NCBI RefSeq assembly: GCF_027497355.1
Contig: NZ_CP114909.1
Coordinates: 5,413,001-5,477,000, forward strand
Length of the DNA stretch: 64,000 nucleotides
Source of the DNA: Micromonospora sp. WMMA1947
GTDB lineage: Bacteria > Actinomycetota > Actinomycetes > Mycobacteriales > Micromonosporaceae
Direction: 5' to 3'
A program made the position numbers and the translations under genes. Positions 36,498 through 44,829 of the stretch are shown here, piece after piece. Positions within the stretch are counted from its first letter, which is position 1, and the number at the start of each line of letters is the position of its first letter. The notes beneath the pieces are model-generated. The model ran no database searches and had not been told where the DNA came from. It was given only the letters and a program-made list of their open reading frames with translations.

Positions 36498-36944
36498 CTA
36501 CGGGTGCTTCGGGAGCACGACCACCCGTCCGAAGAACTCGTCGATGCGGCGTACCACGTCGTTGAAGTCGTCCAGGTCGATCGGCTTGGTCACGTACGCG
36601 TTGGCCTGCAGGGTGTAGCTGCTGACCACGTCGGTGTCGGCGTTGGAGGTGGTGAGCACGACGATCGGGATGGTCCGCAGGCTCTCGTCACCCTTGACCT
36701 CGCCGAGCACCTGCCGCCCGTCCATCCGGGGCATGTTCAGGTCGAGCAGGATCACGTCCGGGCGCTGCGCCTCGGTGTGCCGGCCCTCGCGGCGGAGGAA
36801 CTCCATCGCCTCCTGGCCGTCGGCGACCACGTCGATGACCTTGTCGACGTCCGAGTCGGCGAGCGCCTCCTCGATCATCAGGACGTCGCCCGGGTCGTCG
36901 TCCACCACCAGGATGCGAACGGGGCTGGGACTGTTCTGGCCCAT
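36498..36944 (-). CDS. Single-domain response regulator (CheY/Rcp1 type)
   Basis: A 148-aa receiver domain without output domain: VDDDPGD, phospho-accepting Asp in VILLDLNMPRMDG, Thr/Ser in IVVLTTSNAD and Lys in AYVTKPIDLDDF. The DLNMP form and ~145-aa size match the Rcp1 group, which often partners phytochrome-like or other sensor kinases. No kinase is adjacent, although STAS, B12-binding and PP2C genes follow on the same strand. It may feed that module. Confidence 0.88.
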   Translation of the reverse strand: MGQNSPSPVRILVVDDDPGDVLMIEEALADSDVDKVIDVVADGQEAMEFLRREGRHTEAQRPDVILLDLNMPRMDGRQVLGEVKGDESLRTIPIVVLTTSNADTDVVSSYTLQANAYVTKPIDLDDFNDVVRRIDEFFGRVVVLPKHP

Positions 36945-37015
36945 CGGGTTACCTGCTTCGTGGTGAGGAGGGCGTCCGGCCGCACGGCCGGCTGCTGGCG
37001 GGGAAATGTACCGGA

Positions 37016-37363
37016 TCAGGAGGCGGCCGACGCCGTCGGGTCGACCGTGTCGCGGTCGTGGTGGAGCACGTCCGCGAGCCCGGTCACCTGGAGCACCCGG
37101 GCGACCCGCCCGGTCGCCCCGGTGAGCCGCAGCCAGCCGCCGTCGGCGGCGGCGAGGTTGTCCCCCCGGACGAACGCCGCGATGCCGGTGGAGTCGCAGA
37201 ACGTCAGCTCGGTGAGGTCGAGCAGCAGCTCGCGGTGCCCCTCGGCGATCACCCGGTCGATCGTCGAGTTCAGCTCGCCGGCTGTGCCGAGGTCGAGCTC
37301 GCCCGCCAGCCGGAGGCGGACGCCGCCCCCGTCCCGCTGGGCGTACGTGACGGTGAACGTCAC
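37016..37363 (-). CDS. STAS-domain anti-sigma factor antagonist
   Basis: A 115-aa single STAS domain. LAGELDLGTAGEL and LTFCDSTGIAAFV contain the DST motif whose Ser is the phosphorylation site in SpoIIAA/RsbV. GTG start at 37363 with GAGAGGGG upstream. CTTGCA-GTGG-TGCAAG at 37398-37413, beside TATACT on the minus strand, may be the operator/promoter region. Works by binding an anti-sigma kinase when unphosphorylated; no such kinase gene is in the window. Confidence 0.85.
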   Translation of the reverse strand: MTFTVTYAQRDGGGVRLRLAGELDLGTAGELNSTIDRVIAEGHRELLLDLTELTFCDSTGIAAFVRGDNLAAADGGWLRLTGATGRVARVLQVTGLADVLHHDRDTVDPTASAAS

Positions 37364-37439
37364 CGTGGCCCCTCTCGCTCCCACCGCAGGCGAACCCTTG
37401 CAGTGGTGCAAGTATATGCGACGGCCCGTCGGGCGCCCG

Positions 37440-38486
37440 TCAGCGGCCCGCCGCCGCCAACCCGCCCACCAGGGCACGACCCCGCTCGATGAAGGCGGCC
37501 GCGCGCGGGAAGTCGCGCAGCTGCTGTCCATAGTGCTCCAGCGTCAGCCCGACCGCGCCGGCCGGCACCCCGCGGCTGACCAGGATCTCCACCAGCCACT
37601 CGACGAACCCGGTGAACAGCGTCGCGTCGTCCACGTAGAGCGCGGCGGCCAGGAAGTCCACGATGTAGCCGAGGTCGCTGATCGTGGAGTCGAGCTGCGC
37701 CGGCGTGTAGTCCGCCGTCGACGGCACCCGCTCCCGCAGGTCGGCCAGGGCGCTGTCGATCAGCTCGCCGCGCCGCTTGACCAGGCTGGCGTACTCGTCG
37801 TCGGCCAGGTGGTCCAGCCGCGCGGGCGGCGTCTCGCGCAGCGCCCGCTCGTCGGCCACCAGGTCCGCCGCGGACGGCGCGTCGGGCGCCCACGGCACAC
37901 CGAGCACACGCGCCCACCGGCCGTCGTCGCCGAAGCCCCGGCCACCGACCACCACCGGCACGTCGGAACGGCGGCACGCCTCCACCATCCGGTGCGCGTG
38001 CGGCAGCCGCATCGGCAGGGCGCAGGCGAGCGCCACCGCCTCCGCGTCGTAGCGGTGCAGGTAGGACACCAGGTGCGCGGCCGGCACACTGGCCCCGAGG
38101 AAGATGACCTGCCAGCCGCGCAGCCGCAGCACCTCGGCCACCAGCCGGGCCGGCAGCGCGTGCCACTCACCGTCCATGCACGCCATCACGATCCGCCCCC
38201 GGGTCGGCCGGGGGTCGGCGTACGCGGCCACCGCGGCCACCACCCGCTCGCTGATGTGGGTGGCGGCGTGCTCCTGGGCCACGCTCCACTCGTTGCGGGC
38301 CCAGCGTTCGCCCACCTCGGCCTGGGCCGGGGCGACCAGGTCCAGCAGCACCCGCTCGGCCGGCACCCCCGCCTCCAGCAGCCCGCGGGCCACCGCCACC
38401 GCGGCGGACTCGTCGGCGTCGGCCAGGCACTCCAGATAGCTGGTGAAGGCGTGGCCCGGGTCGGCCCCGACGGTCGGCACGGTCAC
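37440..38486 (-). CDS. CarH-like cobalamin-binding protein
   Basis: A 348-aa protein. Residues 10-90 are the helical B12 cap with the W-x9-EH signature of CarH photoreceptors (Trp62, Glu72, His73). Residues 95-225 are a Rossmann-type B12-binding domain with GEWHALPARLVAEVLRLRGW, His109 being the likely lower cobalt ligand, then FLGASVP. The MerR DNA-binding domain of CarH is absent. A ~110-aa helical C-terminal domain (STISDLGYIVDFLAAALY...) replaces it. It overlaps the PP2C phosphatase gene by 4 bp, suggesting that light or B12 state controls the phosphatase. Confidence 0.82.
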   Translation of the reverse strand: MTVPTVGADPGHAFTSYLECLADADESAAVAVARGLLEAGVPAERVLLDLVAPAQAEVGERWARNEWSVAQEHAATHISERVVAAVAAYADPRPTRGRIVMACMDGEWHALPARLVAEVLRLRGWQVIFLGASVPAAHLVSYLHRYDAEAVALACALPMRLPHAHRMVEACRRSDVPVVVGGRGFGDDGRWARVLGVPWAPDAPSAADLVADERALRETPPARLDHLADDEYASLVKRRGELIDSALADLRERVPSTADYTPAQLDSTISDLGYIVDFLAAALYVDDATLFTGFVEWLVEILVSRGVPAGAVGLTLEHYGQQLRDFPRAAAFIERGRALVGGLAAAGR

Positions 38487-40237
38487 GCGGACAACTCCCT
38501 CGTTCGTTCGGTCACGTCCGGCACCGCGTGCAGATGCCGTGGCGTCCGCCCGGCCGGGCCGGTGGCTCGCAGCGCCAGCACCGCGATGTCGTCGTGGTCG
38601 CCGTGCGCCAGCCAGTCGCAGGTCACCTGCTCGATCCGCTCGGCGAGCGCCGGCGCGGGCATCCGGTGGCAGCCGCTCACCGCGTTGAGCAGCCGCTCGG
38701 CACCGAACTGCTCGTCACCGCGCCGGCCGCCACGCGCCTCGGTCACCCCGTCGCTGTAGAACAGGCACGTCTCCCCCGGCGCCAGGTGCACAGTCACCTC
38801 ACCGATGCGGGGATCCGGCACCACGCCGATCAGCATGCCGCGCAGCGGCACCACCTCGACCTCGCCGGACTCCCGCAGCAGCAGCGGCGGGAGGTGCCCG
38901 CCGCCGGCCAGGGTCAGGGTCAGGCCGCCGTCGCGGTTCGGCCGGGCCACGCCGAGCACCATGGTGGCGAACCGGCCCTGCCCGTGCGCCTGCGTGGTCT
39001 CCAGCAACGCGTCGTTGAGCAGCTTCAGCAGCCGCCCCGGCTGGGTCTCGACCCGGTGCAACGCCTGCAGGCACTGACGCAGCTGGCCGGTGAACACGGC
39101 TGCCTCCACGCCCTTGCCCGACACGTCGCCGAGGAAGAACACCGAACCGCCGTCGGCGAGCCGGTGCGAGCCGTAGAAGTCGCCGCCGATGCGCAGACCG
39201 GCCTGCGCCGGCCGGTACGCGGTGCCCCACTGCACGCCGGTCGCGGCAACCGGCTCGACCGGCAGCAGGCTGGCCTGCAACGTGTCGGCGACCTCGGCCT
39301 GGTCGCGGTAGAGCATGGCGGTGGTCAGCGCCGCGCCGGCCCGGGCCGCGAACGCGCGGACCAGGTCCACGTCGGCCTCGTCGTACCAGCGGTCGGCGCG
39401 CCGGACCACCAGCAGCGCCCCGGCCGGTGCCTCCCGGCCGGGCAGCGGCACCACCCGCGCGGTGGCGCCGGAGGCGTCCAGGCCGGGCAGCCAGCCCGCC
39501 TCGGCCGCCTGCTCGACCAGCCAGTCCAGCTCGTGCGGCTCGGTGCCGGACAGGCCGGCCTCGATCGCGGCGGGCAGCGCCGGGGCGGGCAGCATCCCGC
39601 TGTCCACGACCGGCGCGCGGTCGTCCGCGCGTACCGCCCGCCACCAGCGGGCCCGGCCGGAGCGCGGGGCGAGCACCAGGACCGCCACGTCGGCCGCCGT
39701 GGGTACGGCCAGGCGCACCACCGCGGCGGCGGCCCGATCCGGGTGCAGCGGGTTGCCGAGCTTCTCGCCCACCACGGCGAGGAACGCCGATCGGGCACGT
39801 TCGGCCAGCAGCGCGTCGGCCCGGCTGACGCTCTCGGTGACGTCGTCGACGTACCAGCAGCGCCGGCGGTGGGACAGCGCGACCGGCCGGACGCGCAGCC
39901 GGCGCCCGTGGTGGGTGAACTCGGCCGGACCGTCGCCGCGCAGCGGGGCCGGGCCGGCGGCGGCCAGCAGCTCGCCGGGCGTCGCCTCGGGGATCAGCCG
40001 CTCCGCGACCGGGCTCACGTGCTGGACGACACCGTCGGCGTCGCAGACGACGAGGCCCTCGCGGAAGTGCTCGACCACCTCGGACCAGGTGGGGACGGTG
40101 CGGTCGCGGTCGGCTGCCAGCGGCGGCAGGGCGGACGGCACCGGCGCGGCGGCGGACCACGCCGGAGGCCGTGCGGCACTCGGCGTGGAGATCCGTCCGT
40201 CGCCCGGGTCGGCACCCCTGACGTCGGCAGCAGTCAC
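38483..40237 (-). CDS. PAS-GAF-PP2C phosphatase (RsbU/SpoIIE type)
   Basis: A 584-aa protein. A PAS-like domain at ~50-145 (HFREGLVVCDADGVVQHVS) and a GAF domain at ~165-320 (ADVAVLVLAPRSG..., LVRAFAARAGAAL) come before the PP2C domain. Metal-binding motifs of the latter are complete: GGDFYGSHRL, DVSGKGVEA, FYSDGVTEA and HDDIAVLAL. It should dephosphorylate STAS antagonists and so release a sigma factor. It precedes and overlaps the cobalamin-binding gene. Two STAS genes lie divergently upstream. Confidence 0.9.
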   Translation of the reverse strand: MTAADVRGADPGDGRISTPSAARPPAWSAAAPVPSALPPLAADRDRTVPTWSEVVEHFREGLVVCDADGVVQHVSPVAERLIPEATPGELLAAAGPAPLRGDGPAEFTHHGRRLRVRPVALSHRRRCWYVDDVTESVSRADALLAERARSAFLAVVGEKLGNPLHPDRAAAAVVRLAVPTAADVAVLVLAPRSGRARWWRAVRADDRAPVVDSGMLPAPALPAAIEAGLSGTEPHELDWLVEQAAEAGWLPGLDASGATARVVPLPGREAPAGALLVVRRADRWYDEADVDLVRAFAARAGAALTTAMLYRDQAEVADTLQASLLPVEPVAATGVQWGTAYRPAQAGLRIGGDFYGSHRLADGGSVFFLGDVSGKGVEAAVFTGQLRQCLQALHRVETQPGRLLKLLNDALLETTQAHGQGRFATMVLGVARPNRDGGLTLTLAGGGHLPPLLLRESGEVEVVPLRGMLIGVVPDPRIGEVTVHLAPGETCLFYSDGVTEARGGRRGDEQFGAERLLNAVSGCHRMPAPALAERIEQVTCDWLAHGDHDDIAVLALRATGPAGRTPRHLHAVPDVTERTRELSA

Positions 40238-40442
40238 CAGCTGAGCCCCACTCTCCTCGTCGGCACCCCGGGGCGCCGGACACGGCGCCTGTGGTCACGT
40301 CTCCTCGCCCACCCTACGCCGGTGTGCCGGGACCGCCACCCCACGGCGCTGCCGGCCCGCTCGCGCGTCCTGCGAGGTGACGGCGCTGTTGTTACGATTC
40401 TGTCATCCCGGCCCGACCGGCACCCCCGCGGAAAGGCGTGAC

Positions 40443-40835
40443 GTGGTTTCTCAACGGAGAAGGCCCGAGGCGAGCCCGCTGAGCATCTCCGTGGATCGAT
40501 CCGACCCGGCCGTCCCGGTGGTGGTGGTCGGCGGCGACCTGGCGTACGCCACGGCCGCCCCGCTGCGCGCCGAGATCGACAGGCTGCTCGCCGGGCGCCC
40601 GACGGCCCTGGTGTTCGACTTCGGCGACCTGCAGTTCATGGACAGCACCGGCCTGTCCGTGATCGTGCACGCCTGGCGGGAGGGCCAGCAGGCCGGCACC
40701 GCGATCGAGCTGCGCGCGGTGCCGCGGTTCCTGGAGACCATCCTCGACCTGACCGGCGTCACCGGTCTGCTCGACCGCTCGCCGGTCGACGACGCACCCG
40801 GCCACCTCGCGCCGGGTTCGGCCGCGTCCGCGTGA
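40443..40835 (+). CDS. STAS-domain protein
   Basis: A 130-aa STAS domain: VVVVGGDLAYATAAPL and LQFMDSTGLSVIVHA with the phosphorylatable Ser in DST. GTG start at 40443 is set by GGAAAGG nine bases upstream. It diverges from the PP2C phosphatase gene, and the 205-base gap between them should hold both promoters (TTGTTACGATTC near 40390 is AT-rich). Likely a substrate of that phosphatase. Confidence 0.85.
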   Translation: MVSQRRRPEASPLSISVDRSDPAVPVVVVGGDLAYATAAPLRAEIDRLLAGRPTALVFDFGDLQFMDSTGLSVIVHAWREGQQAGTAIELRAVPRFLETILDLTGVTGLLDRSPVDDAPGHLAPGSAASA

Positions 40836-40878
40836 CCCCGGGGGTTTCCCGCCGGTGCCCGGCTGGGAACATGGAAGC

Positions 40879-41226
40879 GTGCCCTCCCAGATGTTGACCA
40901 TCGAGGTGGACCGGCTCGCCGCCGGCTCCGCCCGGGTGCGGCTGGCCGGGGAGCTGGACTTCGACACCGCGCCGGAACTCGTCGACGCCGTCGCCCACCT
41001 GCGCCGCGACGGTCACCAGGAGCTGGAACTCGACTTCGCCGGGGTGGACCTCTGCGACTCCTCCGGGCTCAGCGCGCTCGTGGTCATCCACCGCGCGGGC
41101 ACCGGGGCGATCCGCCTGCTGAACCTGAACCCGCAGATCGAGCACCTGCTGGAGCGCACCGGCCTGGCCGAGCTGCTGGCCGCCCCGCCGCAGGACCTGA
41201 CCGACGGGGCCCGCGAGGCGGGCTGA
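40879..41226 (+). CDS. STAS-domain protein
   Basis: A 115-aa STAS domain with RLAGELDFDTAPELVDAV and VDLCDSSGLSALVVIH; the phospho-site is the first Ser of DSS. GTG at 40879 is used, with GGAA just upstream; ATG at 40891 is possible. It follows the preceding STAS gene by 43 bp on the same strand and ends before a strong hairpin. Three STAS genes within 4.3 kb suggest a branched partner-switching network. Confidence 0.8.
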   Translation: MPSQMLTIEVDRLAAGSARVRLAGELDFDTAPELVDAVAHLRRDGHQELELDFAGVDLCDSSGLSALVVIHRAGTGAIRLLNLNPQIEHLLERTGLAELLAAPPQDLTDGAREAG

Positions 41227-41274
41227 CCGCACCGGCCCGCCAGGCGGACCGGCAGCCGGTCCCCGGACAGGGGT

Positions 41275-41307
41275 GGCCCCCGACCCTGGGACCAGGGGCC
41301 GGGGGCC
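41275..41307. terminator. Strong hairpin between convergent genes
   Basis: GGCCCCCGACCCTGG pairs with CCAGGGGCCGGGGGCC around a very short loop, about 50 bases after the STAS stop and just before the end of the convergent small gene. It can serve both. Confidence 0.7.
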
Positions 41308-41318
41308 GGGAGGATGGC

Positions 41319-41633
41319 TCAGGCGGCGGGCGCGGCCTGCCGGTGCGGCGCGTCGTCGCGCGGACGCCCCGCGAGCGGAGGCTCGACGTCCTCCGGCGCT
41401 CCGGAATCGGGAGTCTGGAACAGATAACGGACGAAGTCCCCGCTCATGTCGTCGTCGTCCGCGCCGGGCCACTGCCCGACACAGTCGACGCCGACCACCT
41501 CACGTCCGCTGCCGTCGTGGTGCTCCAGCAGCGCCCAGAGGGTCACCGGGTAGGAGCGGGTGGCGTCCGGGCCGATCCGCCAGCGGGCGTACCAGCCGGG
41601 ACGGGCGGGGACGATCTCCACGATCCGTTTCAT
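41319..41633 (-). CDS. Small hypothetical protein
   Basis: A 104-aa protein (MKRIVEIVPARPGWYARWRI...). It has an N-terminal beta-rich part with RSYPVTLWALLEHHDG and an acidic ...GADDDDMSGDF stretch, ending in a Pro-rich tail. I do not recognise it. The gene stands alone, with a G-rich AGG site before the ATG. Confidence 0.6.
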   Translation of the reverse strand: MKRIVEIVPARPGWYARWRIGPDATRSYPVTLWALLEHHDGSGREVVGVDCVGQWPGADDDDMSGDFVRYLFQTPDSGAPEDVEPPLAGRPRDDAPHRQAAPAA

Positions 41634-41816
41634 GTCGACCTGCCCTTCCGCGTGCGTCGGAAGTTGTCCGGTCCGTCCGAGCCTGCCGCCCGCCGGGGTG
41701 AGCGCTCCTCACCCGCAGCGAATGAAGCCTCCGCCGGGCCGTCCGCCGTTACCTTCCCCGCAGCGCCGGGAACGCGGTCGGCGCAAGCGCAACCGACCCA
41801 GGAACGAGGTGCGACG

Positions 41817-42788
41817 ATGCGCAAGCAGATGGAGGGCGACAACCAGCGCCGCCGGGCCCTGGCCCGCGAGGCCCGTGAGCGAGGGCTGCGGCCGAGCCAG
41901 ACCGGCGCCAGCCTGAGCGCGTCCAAGCAGGTCACCTCGCTGGACCAGCACGACCGGTCCGGCCCGCCGCCGGCCGGACGGCACAAGCCGGACAGCACCC
42001 GGGGTGGCCCCGCGCCGCCGCCGGTCGCCGTCGCGGAGCAGCAGCGCCCGCTGCCGGACCCGGCACCGTCACCCGGTGTCTCGATGGGCTACCGGGAACT
42101 CGTCGACGACGTGAGCCGGCGCGCCGGGGTGGACTTCACCACGGCCAAGGTCGCCGCGGAGGGCACCGTGCTGGCCCTGGCACAGGCGCTGGACGAGGCG
42201 GAACGGGAGCGGCTGCTGGAGGCGGTGCCGCTGACCCTGCACGACGTGGTGCCGGTGTACGGCATGGAACCCCGCCGCGACCTGCCCGGCTTCCTGGCCG
42301 AGGTCGGCCGGTACAGCCGCCTCACCCCGGAGCAGGCGCGCTACCAGGCCGAGGCGACGCTCGCCGCGCTCGCCGAGGCCGACGCGGATCTGGTCGAGTC
42401 GCTGCGCGTACCCGACGAGTTGCGTGACCTGCTCGGGCCGACCGACTTCGGCGGCGGCCTGGTGGGCGCGTCCTCGGCCACCGCGCCGCTGACCGAGGCG
42501 GAGCTGCGCGACGCGCTCGCGACGCTCCCCTACTGGTCCAGCGACAGGCGCTCGCTGGTGCGCACGATCGAGCTGCCCGGCGGCAACCTGGACCGGGTGC
42601 TCGACCGGCTGGACCGGCTCAAGTCCGACGTCGGGCGGTCGCCGCAGATCGGGCGACCGGACCCGGACAACGCCGTGCTGACGGTCCGGACCCAGCAGGT
42701 CGACGGCGTGACGGCGGCGGACGTGGACCTCGCGCACCGGGTGGACGCGGCGATCGACGAGGCCGGCGCCGGAATGGCGGCCGGCTGA
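41817..42788 (+). CDS. DUF2267 protein with degenerate pterin-carbinolamine-dehydratase-like C-terminus
   Basis: A 323-aa protein. Residues 1-85 are a basic then Pro-rich disordered region. Residues ~90-215 are a DUF2267 domain (YRELVDDVSRRAGVDFTTAKVAAEGTVLALAQAL). The C-terminal ~95 residues resemble pterin-4a-carbinolamine dehydratase: LTEAELRDALATLPYWS...TIELP and DGVTAADVDLAHRVD. The catalytic His-His-Pro motif is replaced by GRSPQIGRPDP, so this part is probably binding-only. GAGGTGCGAC precedes the ATG. DUF2267 proteins are typically stress-associated; another lies at 57265. Confidence 0.72.
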   Translation: MRKQMEGDNQRRRALAREARERGLRPSQTGASLSASKQVTSLDQHDRSGPPPAGRHKPDSTRGGPAPPPVAVAEQQRPLPDPAPSPGVSMGYRELVDDVSRRAGVDFTTAKVAAEGTVLALAQALDEAERERLLEAVPLTLHDVVPVYGMEPRRDLPGFLAEVGRYSRLTPEQARYQAEATLAALAEADADLVESLRVPDELRDLLGPTDFGGGLVGASSATAPLTEAELRDALATLPYWSSDRRSLVRTIELPGGNLDRVLDRLDRLKSDVGRSPQIGRPDPDNAVLTVRTQQVDGVTAADVDLAHRVDAAIDEAGAGMAAG

Positions 42789-42859
42789 CCCGGCGGCGGA
42801 ACGGCCCCGGCCCCACGCGGGCCGGGGCCGCCCGTGGCCGCGCGGTACCGTGTCCCGCC

Positions 42860-43648
42860 GTGGATCACGACGACACCGAGACCCTGGAGATCGTGGTGGA
42901 CCCGGCCCGCCCGTCCGGGCGCACGCTGCTGGCCGACGGGGTCGAGCAGTCGTACGTGGACGTGGCCGACCCCCGGTACCTGCACTTCGAGTACGTGCGA
43001 CGGATCGCCGCCGCGATCGACCTGGCCGCCCCGCGGGGTACGGCGCTGACCGCGCTGCACCTCGGCGGGGGCGCGCTGACGCTGCCGCGCTGGCTCGCGC
43101 GTACCCGGCCCGGCTCTACGCAGCGGGTGATCGAGCGTCATCCGGGCGTGGTCGAGCTGGTCCGGCGGAAGCTGCCGCCGTTGCCGCCGGAAGTCGTGGT
43201 GGCGCTCGGCGACGCCCGGGAAGCGGTGGCCGAGGAGCCGCCCGGGGCGTACGACGTGGTGGTGGCCGACGTGTACCGGGCGGCCCGGATGCCGCCACAG
43301 GTGGCCGCCGTCGAGTTCGCGGCGCGGGTGGCCCGGGTGCTGCGCCCGGACGGCCTCTATCTGGTCAACCTCACCGACCTGCCGCCGCTGGCGCACACCC
43401 GGGCGCAGGTCGCCACGCTGCGGGCGGTCTTCGCCGACGTCTGCCTGGTCGCGGACCGGCGGATGCTGCGCGGCCGCCGCTACGGCAACGTGGTGCTGGC
43501 CGCCTCGCCCGCCGCCGACCGTCTTCCGGTACGCCGGCTCGCCGCCCGCGTCGCCGCCGACCCGGTGCCCGGCACGGTTCTGCACGCCGCGACGCTCGAC
43601 GCGTTCGCCGCCGGTGCTCTCCCGGTCACCGACGCCGACCTGGGCTGA
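42860..43648 (+). CDS. Spermidine-synthase-like methyltransferase-fold protein
   Basis: A 262-aa Rossmann protein. LHLGGGALTLPRWLA is motif I, VIERHPGVVEL motif II, and YDVVVADVYRAA the D-x-x-x-D region of the spermidine synthase/PMT superfamily. No polyamine partner gene is nearby and the gate residues cannot be judged by eye. Actinobacterial proteins of this type are often called fused-MFS/spermidine-synthase relatives of unknown substrate. GTG start at 42860. Confidence 0.7.
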   Translation: MDHDDTETLEIVVDPARPSGRTLLADGVEQSYVDVADPRYLHFEYVRRIAAAIDLAAPRGTALTALHLGGGALTLPRWLARTRPGSTQRVIERHPGVVELVRRKLPPLPPEVVVALGDAREAVAEEPPGAYDVVVADVYRAARMPPQVAAVEFAARVARVLRPDGLYLVNLTDLPPLAHTRAQVATLRAVFADVCLVADRRMLRGRRYGNVVLAASPAADRLPVRRLAARVAADPVPGTVLHAATLDAFAAGALPVTDADLG

Positions 43649-43652
43649 GCCG

Positions 43653-43677
43653 GTTTCCGCCACGGCGCGGCGGGTAG
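43653..43677 (+). promoter_or_regulatory. SigB/SigF-type promoter of the AI-2E-family transporter gene
   Basis: GTTT (43653-43656), 15-base spacer, GGGTAG (43672-43677), 9 bases before the GTG start. The match is exact to GTTT-N15-GGGTA, and the short leader implies a nearly leaderless transcript. Confidence 0.55.
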
Positions 43678-43686
43678 CCGCGCCGG

Positions 43687-44802
43687 GTGAGCACCGCCGA
43701 GGACCGGTCCACCGCGCGCCGGACGCTGATCGTGATCGGTCTGGTCCTCGCCACCGCGGCCGGGCTGGCCCTGGTCTGGGCCACCCGGCGGGTGCTGGTG
43801 TGGGGACTGGTGGCGGTGTTCTTCGCGGTCGCCCTCAAGCCGCTCGTGGACCGTCTGGAACGTCGGGTACGCCGCCGCGCGCTCGCCACGCTGCTGGTGT
43901 TCCTCGCCGCGTTCGCGCTGTTCGCCGCCGTGGGTGCGCTGATCGTGGTGCCGCTGGTGGACGAGGTGGGCCGCTTCGCCGACCGGGCGCCGGAACTGGT
44001 GCGCGAGGCGCAGGCCGGGCGGGGACCGCTCGGGCGGCTGCTGGAGCGCTTCCACCTGCTCCGGTACGCGGAGCCCGGCCAGCTGCGCCGCTACGGCGCC
44101 CGGCTCGGCGACCCGACGGTCGGGGTGGTCCGGAGCGTGGCCCAGGCGGTCGCCGCCCTGGTCACCGTGGTGGTGCTGGCGTACCTGATGGTCCTGGAGG
44201 CGCCGAAGATCGTGGCCGCCACGCTGCGGCTCACCGGCGACGGCCCGGCCGCGCGGCTGCGGCGCATCGGGCGGGACTCGTCCCGGATCGTCACCGGCTA
44301 CCTGAGCGGCAACCTGCTGATCAGCGTCATCTGTGGCGGTCTGACCTTCGTCGTGCTGTTCCTGCTCGGTGTGCCGTTCGCCGCGGTGATCGCGCTGGCG
44401 GTCGCCGTGTTCGACCTGATCCCGCTCGTCGGGGCCACACTCGGGGCGATCGCCGCGGCCGGCGCGGCGTTCCTGCACTCCCCCACCGCCGGGATCGTGG
44501 TGCTCGTCTTCTTCGTGGTCTACCAGCAGGTGGAGAACCATCTGCTGCAACCGGTCATCATGGCCCGCGCGGTCCGGTTGAATCCGCTGACGGTGCTGGT
44601 CAGCGTGCTGCTCTCGGTCGAGCTGGCCGGCCTGGTGGGGGCGCTGCTGGCGATCCCGGCGGCCGGTGTCGCGCAGGTGCTGCTGCGCGAGTTCGTGCCC
44701 GCCGGGCGGGCGGCCCTGCCGCGGCCCGCCGACGGCGACCAGGCGGACACCGGCCCGGCCGGCGGGTCGACCACGGCGGAACGGCCGCCGGCCGGCGGGT
44801 GA
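43687..44802 (+). CDS. AI-2E family transporter (PerM/YdiK type)
   Basis: A 371-aa membrane protein with about eight hydrophobic segments: two near the N-terminus (LIVIGLVLATAAGLALVW), a soluble region, then VICGGLTFVVLFLLGVPFAAV and the family hallmark VFDLIPLVGATLGAI. HLLQPVIMARAVRLNPL is also a conserved block. Members export small molecules or ions; the link to autoinducer 2 is only for some. The preceding promoter suggests stress induction. Confidence 0.85.
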   Translation: MSTAEDRSTARRTLIVIGLVLATAAGLALVWATRRVLVWGLVAVFFAVALKPLVDRLERRVRRRALATLLVFLAAFALFAAVGALIVVPLVDEVGRFADRAPELVREAQAGRGPLGRLLERFHLLRYAEPGQLRRYGARLGDPTVGVVRSVAQAVAALVTVVVLAYLMVLEAPKIVAATLRLTGDGPAARLRRIGRDSSRIVTGYLSGNLLISVICGGLTFVVLFLLGVPFAAVIALAVAVFDLIPLVGATLGAIAAAGAAFLHSPTAGIVVLVFFVVYQQVENHLLQPVIMARAVRLNPLTVLVSVLLSVELAGLVGALLAIPAAGVAQVLLREFVPAGRAALPRPADGDQADTGPAGGSTTAERPPAGG

Positions 44803-44829
44803 GGGCCGGCCGGCGGGTGCGCGTGCGGC

